A stretch of 50,659 bases of DNA from Pseudomonadota bacterium (GTDB lineage Bacteria > Myxococcota_A > Polyangia > Haliangiales > Haliangiaceae): the NCBI GenBank assembly GCA_022360315.1, contig JAKSDA010000584.1, positions 1 through 50,659 on the forward strand. Reading direction: 5' to 3'. Below are positions 48,786-50,659 of this stretch, piece after piece. The notes under the pieces were generated by a model. That model searched no databases. It was not told the DNA's origin and saw only the letters and a list, made by a program, of their open reading frames with translations. Within the stretch, counting starts at the first letter, position 1; the number at the start of each line of letters is the position of its first letter. The position numbers were made by a program, and so were the translations under genes.

Positions 48786-49820
48786 ATGAAGACAATCTAC
48801 AGCGAAGCCCATCGGCTGCACGATGGCCAGGCTGAACTCATCGACGGCAAGCTACTGCCCTGTTTTGAAACGGCCCAGCGCGCCGAAATGGTGATCAGCC
48901 GGGTCCGCGAAGTCCGGCTCGGCGAGGTGCTGCCGCCGCAAGACTTCGGTCGCAAAACGCTCGAAAGAGTGCATAGAGCGAGCTTTCTCGATTTTCTCGA
49001 GAATGCCTGGGCAGCCTGGAGCGAGCTTGGTCGCAACTGCGACGCTCTGCCCGTGATCTGGCCAGCACGCACCCTCCGCAATGACCGCGAGCCAGAAACC
49101 ATCGACGGCAAGCTCGGCTATTTTGCCCTCGATGCGGGCACACCGATCACTGCTGGCACCTGGCAGGCCGCAAAAGCGGCAGCCAACGTGGCGCTCACTG
49201 GCCAAAAATTGCTCGCCAGCGGCGCGCGCGCGGCCTTCTCTCTGTGCCGACCGCCCGGACACCACGCCGGAGCCGACACCTATGGTGGCTACTGCTTTCT
49301 CAACAACGCAGCCATCGCAGCCCAGGCATCACGCAACGATGGTGCCGAAAAAGTGGCACTTCTCGATATCGATTACCACCACGGCAATGGCACTCAAACC
49401 ATCTTCTACGACCGGGCAGACGTACTCGTTTGCTCGCTGCATGGCCATCCAGTCCAGGAGTATCCGTATTTCTTGGGCTACGACGATGAGACTGGCAGCG
49501 CTCGGGGCGAGGGATACAATCGCAACTATCCGCTGCGCTGGGGAACCGGATGGGCGCGATGGTCTGAAGCTCTGGACGATGCCTGCAAGCATATTGCCGC
49601 ATTTGGCGCCGAAGTGCTGATCGTTTCATTGGGCGTCGATACGTTCAAAGACGACCCGATTTCCGAGTTCAAATTGGATAGCGACAATTATCTGGATATC
49701 GGCCGACGTATCGCGGCACTGGGCAAGCCAACTCTTTTCGTCATGGAGGGCGGATATGCACTCGAATCGATCGGCCTCAATACAGTAAATGTGCTGAGTG
49801 GCTTCGAAAATGCCGCCTGA
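48786..49820 (+). CDS. Histone-deacetylase-superfamily amidohydrolase, probable acetylpolyamine deacetylase
   Basis: 344 aa from the ATG at 48786. Zinc-dependent arginase/deacetylase fold: LCRPPGHHAG (about 153-160), GYCFLNNAAIAA, LLDIDYHHGNGTQTIFYDR with metal-binding Asp/His (about 192-203), DVLVCSLHGHP, SLGVDTFKDDP and MEGGYALESIG. The N-terminus MKTIYSEAHRLHDGQAELIDGKLLPCFE and length 344 are like the acetylpolyamine amidohydrolases (about 340 aa) rather than AcuC. Deacetylates acetylputrescine-type polyamines; single gene, substrate not proven. Confidence 0.85.
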   Translation: MKTIYSEAHRLHDGQAELIDGKLLPCFETAQRAEMVISRVREVRLGEVLPPQDFGRKTLERVHRASFLDFLENAWAAWSELGRNCDALPVIWPARTLRNDREPETIDGKLGYFALDAGTPITAGTWQAAKAAANVALTGQKLLASGARAAFSLCRPPGHHAGADTYGGYCFLNNAAIAAQASRNDGAEKVALLDIDYHHGNGTQTIFYDRADVLVCSLHGHPVQEYPYFLGYDDETGSARGEGYNRNYPLRWGTGWARWSEALDDACKHIAAFGAEVLIVSLGVDTFKDDPISEFKLDSDNYLDIGRRIAALGKPTLFVMEGGYALESIGLNTVNVLSGFENAA

Positions 49821-49850
49821 GTTGGTCGCCAGCATTCGCGGCGTGCCCGG

Positions 49851-49891
49851 GCGATTCGACGATTCGATGATTGGCGACGATTCGACGATTG
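49851..49891. repeat. Short GATTCGACGATT direct repeats
   Basis: ACGATTCGATGATTGGCGACGATTCGACGATTG-type text repeats a GATTCGACGATT unit two to three times after the deacetylase stop. Small and probably of no function. Confidence 0.3.
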
Positions 49892-49913
49892 TGGTCAGAG
49901 GCCCTTGGCGGCG

Positions 49914-50510
49914 TCATCTCTGCCGTTCCACGGCGAACATGATGTTCTTATAACCGGCGGCGTTGGCAGTTCTGAGAACCCGGCTGATGACCACGGCTTT
50001 GATCGATTTATCGGCCTGCAAGATGGCCAACCCTCGCTCGCATTGCAGCGGATCGTCGGAATCTTCGAGGTCGCAGCGGCGTCTCTGACTGTCCGGCAAT
50101 TTATCGAAGTGGAGCTCGAAGGCTTTGCGCTCCGCTTTCATGCGCTCGAATAATTCGACGACTTTCCATTGCGAGGATGAATCGGCCGCTACACTCTCGG
50201 TTTCCGCCATATGCTGGCCGTTGAACGTGATCGACTGCTCGCTGATGAGAATGACTGGAGCGCGCTGAAGATCGGCCTGCCGGCTGGCCACTGGCAGTTC
50301 CAGGCCGGCCTGCTGGGTCAGTATCTCGACCGAGTCTGCGAACACCATGAGCAGAAAGGTGACCAGAATGGTCATCATATCGACGAAAGGAGTCAGGTTC
50401 AGCTCGATATTTGCGCTCTGCCTCTGTCTTCCCGATCCGTGATCTGCCCGGGCCAGGTGGCGGAACGGTACTGCGCTGTAGAGTCTCGGTCCCGGTATAC
50501 CAATGGGCAT
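49914..50510 (-). CDS. ExbD/TolR-family biopolymer transport protein
   Basis: 198 aa, ATG at 50510 with AGGAG 6 bases upstream. A short cytosolic N-terminus, one TM NIELNLTPFVDMMTILVTFLLMVF with the family Asp in LTPFVDMM (the proton-path residue), then a periplasmic domain. It normally works with an ExbB/TolQ channel to drive TonB- or Tol-dependent transport; the partner, if present, is outside the window on the left of this strand or elsewhere. The periplasmic part has a unique Arg/Asp/Cys stretch (RRRCDLEDSDDPLQCERG). The start adjoins the second CTAG element. Confidence 0.85.
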   Translation of the reverse strand: MPIGIPGPRLYSAVPFRHLARADHGSGRQRQSANIELNLTPFVDMMTILVTFLLMVFADSVEILTQQAGLELPVASRQADLQRAPVILISEQSITFNGQHMAETESVAADSSSQWKVVELFERMKAERKAFELHFDKLPDSQRRRCDLEDSDDPLQCERGLAILQADKSIKAVVISRVLRTANAAGYKNIMFAVERQR

Positions 50511-50519
50511 GATGGTCTC

Positions 50520-50659
50520 CTAGCAGAGTTCGGGAAAAATCCCGAACTCTGCTACCATTGTTGGGCAAAGCCCTCCGGCGGACTCCCGCCGGGCGCCCCA
50601 TGTGCCCGAAATCGGCCGATCGCCGCTCTCGGCCGGGGCGCGCGCAGATTCGGGAAAAC
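50520..50659 (-). repeat. CTAG-bounded palindromic element, copy B, cut by window end
   Basis: Reverse copy of the element at 46174-46330. CTAG at 50520-50523, then a perfect 13-bp hairpin (GCAGAGTTCGGGA, loop AAAA, TCCCGAACTCTGC at about 50523-50552). The rest (GGGCAAAG ... GGCCGATCGCCGCTCTCGG) is the complement of copy A with a few changes. The outer end is beyond the window. Its CTAG abuts the ExbD ribosome binding site. Confidence 0.75.

Overview
The window is about 50.7 kb of GC-rich bacterial chromosome and most likely comes from a member of the Myxococcota (order not resolvable from the sequence). The evidence is a protein built of Myxococcus-type Cys-rich repeats at the left edge, a secreted metalloprotease ending in a MYXO-CTERM-like Cys/TM/Arg tail, three Ser/Thr protein kinases with the SPxN catalytic-loop style common in myxobacteria, many lipoproteins, and TPR- and SH3-containing surface proteins. 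The core block rpsB-tsf-pyrH-frr, gltX, dapL and a class II DAHP synthase shows that this is chromosome rather than plasmid.

Layout. 1-1.1 kb: Cys-rich lipoprotein (cut by the window edge). 2.05-7.95 kb: myo-inositol catabolism locus: lacI-type regulator and iolE on the minus strand, diverging from an iolD remnant, a Gfo/Idh/MocA dehydrogenase, iolC and iolB on the plus strand. Two identical LacI-type operators lie in the divergent promoter region. The locus looks broken: iolD has lost its middle roughly 450 codons and iolC is frameshifted near its end. 8-16.7 kb: secreted TPR-metallopeptidase, small membrane protein, alpha/beta-hydrolase lipoprotein, an orphan phage-tail-tube-like protein, an SH3/beta-barrel surface protein and a small hypothetical. 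16.9-19.6 kb: three exact 36-bp direct repeats with a 73-bp period, a ribbon-helix-helix protein, a ParA ATPase with an N-terminal zinc finger, and a divergent soluble histidine kinase with altered ATP-site motifs. 19.7-22.6 kb: DAHP synthase and a dienelactone-hydrolase-like lipoprotein. 22.7-27.6 kb: IS6-type transposase remnant, then an ECF sigma factor translationally coupled to a giant Ser/Thr kinase/AAA/TPR regulator. 27.9-29.9 kb: two secreted proteins in visibly more AT-rich DNA, probably acquired. 30-39 kb: kinases, a YwgA/Panacea-like protein, CPBP protease-gltX, and the MYXO-CTERM protease. 39-43.6 kb: translation block and dapL. 44-50.7 kb: ThuA-like lipoprotein, PHA-granule-type small protein, ECF sigma/anti-sigma pair, polyamine-deacetylase-like enzyme, TonB-receptor remnant and an ExbD-like protein.

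The most unusual signals are (1) the ParA(zinc finger)-RHH-36-bp-repeat locus, which could be a partition-like or positioning system with its own DNA sites or, less likely, a tiny orphan CRISPR-like array; (2) a roughly 157-bp palindromic element bounded by CTAG, present in two inverted copies, one supplying a stop codon and one abutting a Shine-Dalgarno sequence; and (3) the decaying inositol operon that still keeps neat regulatory sites. No tRNA or rRNA gene was recognised. All family assignments are from reading translated sequence by eye, without database searches.
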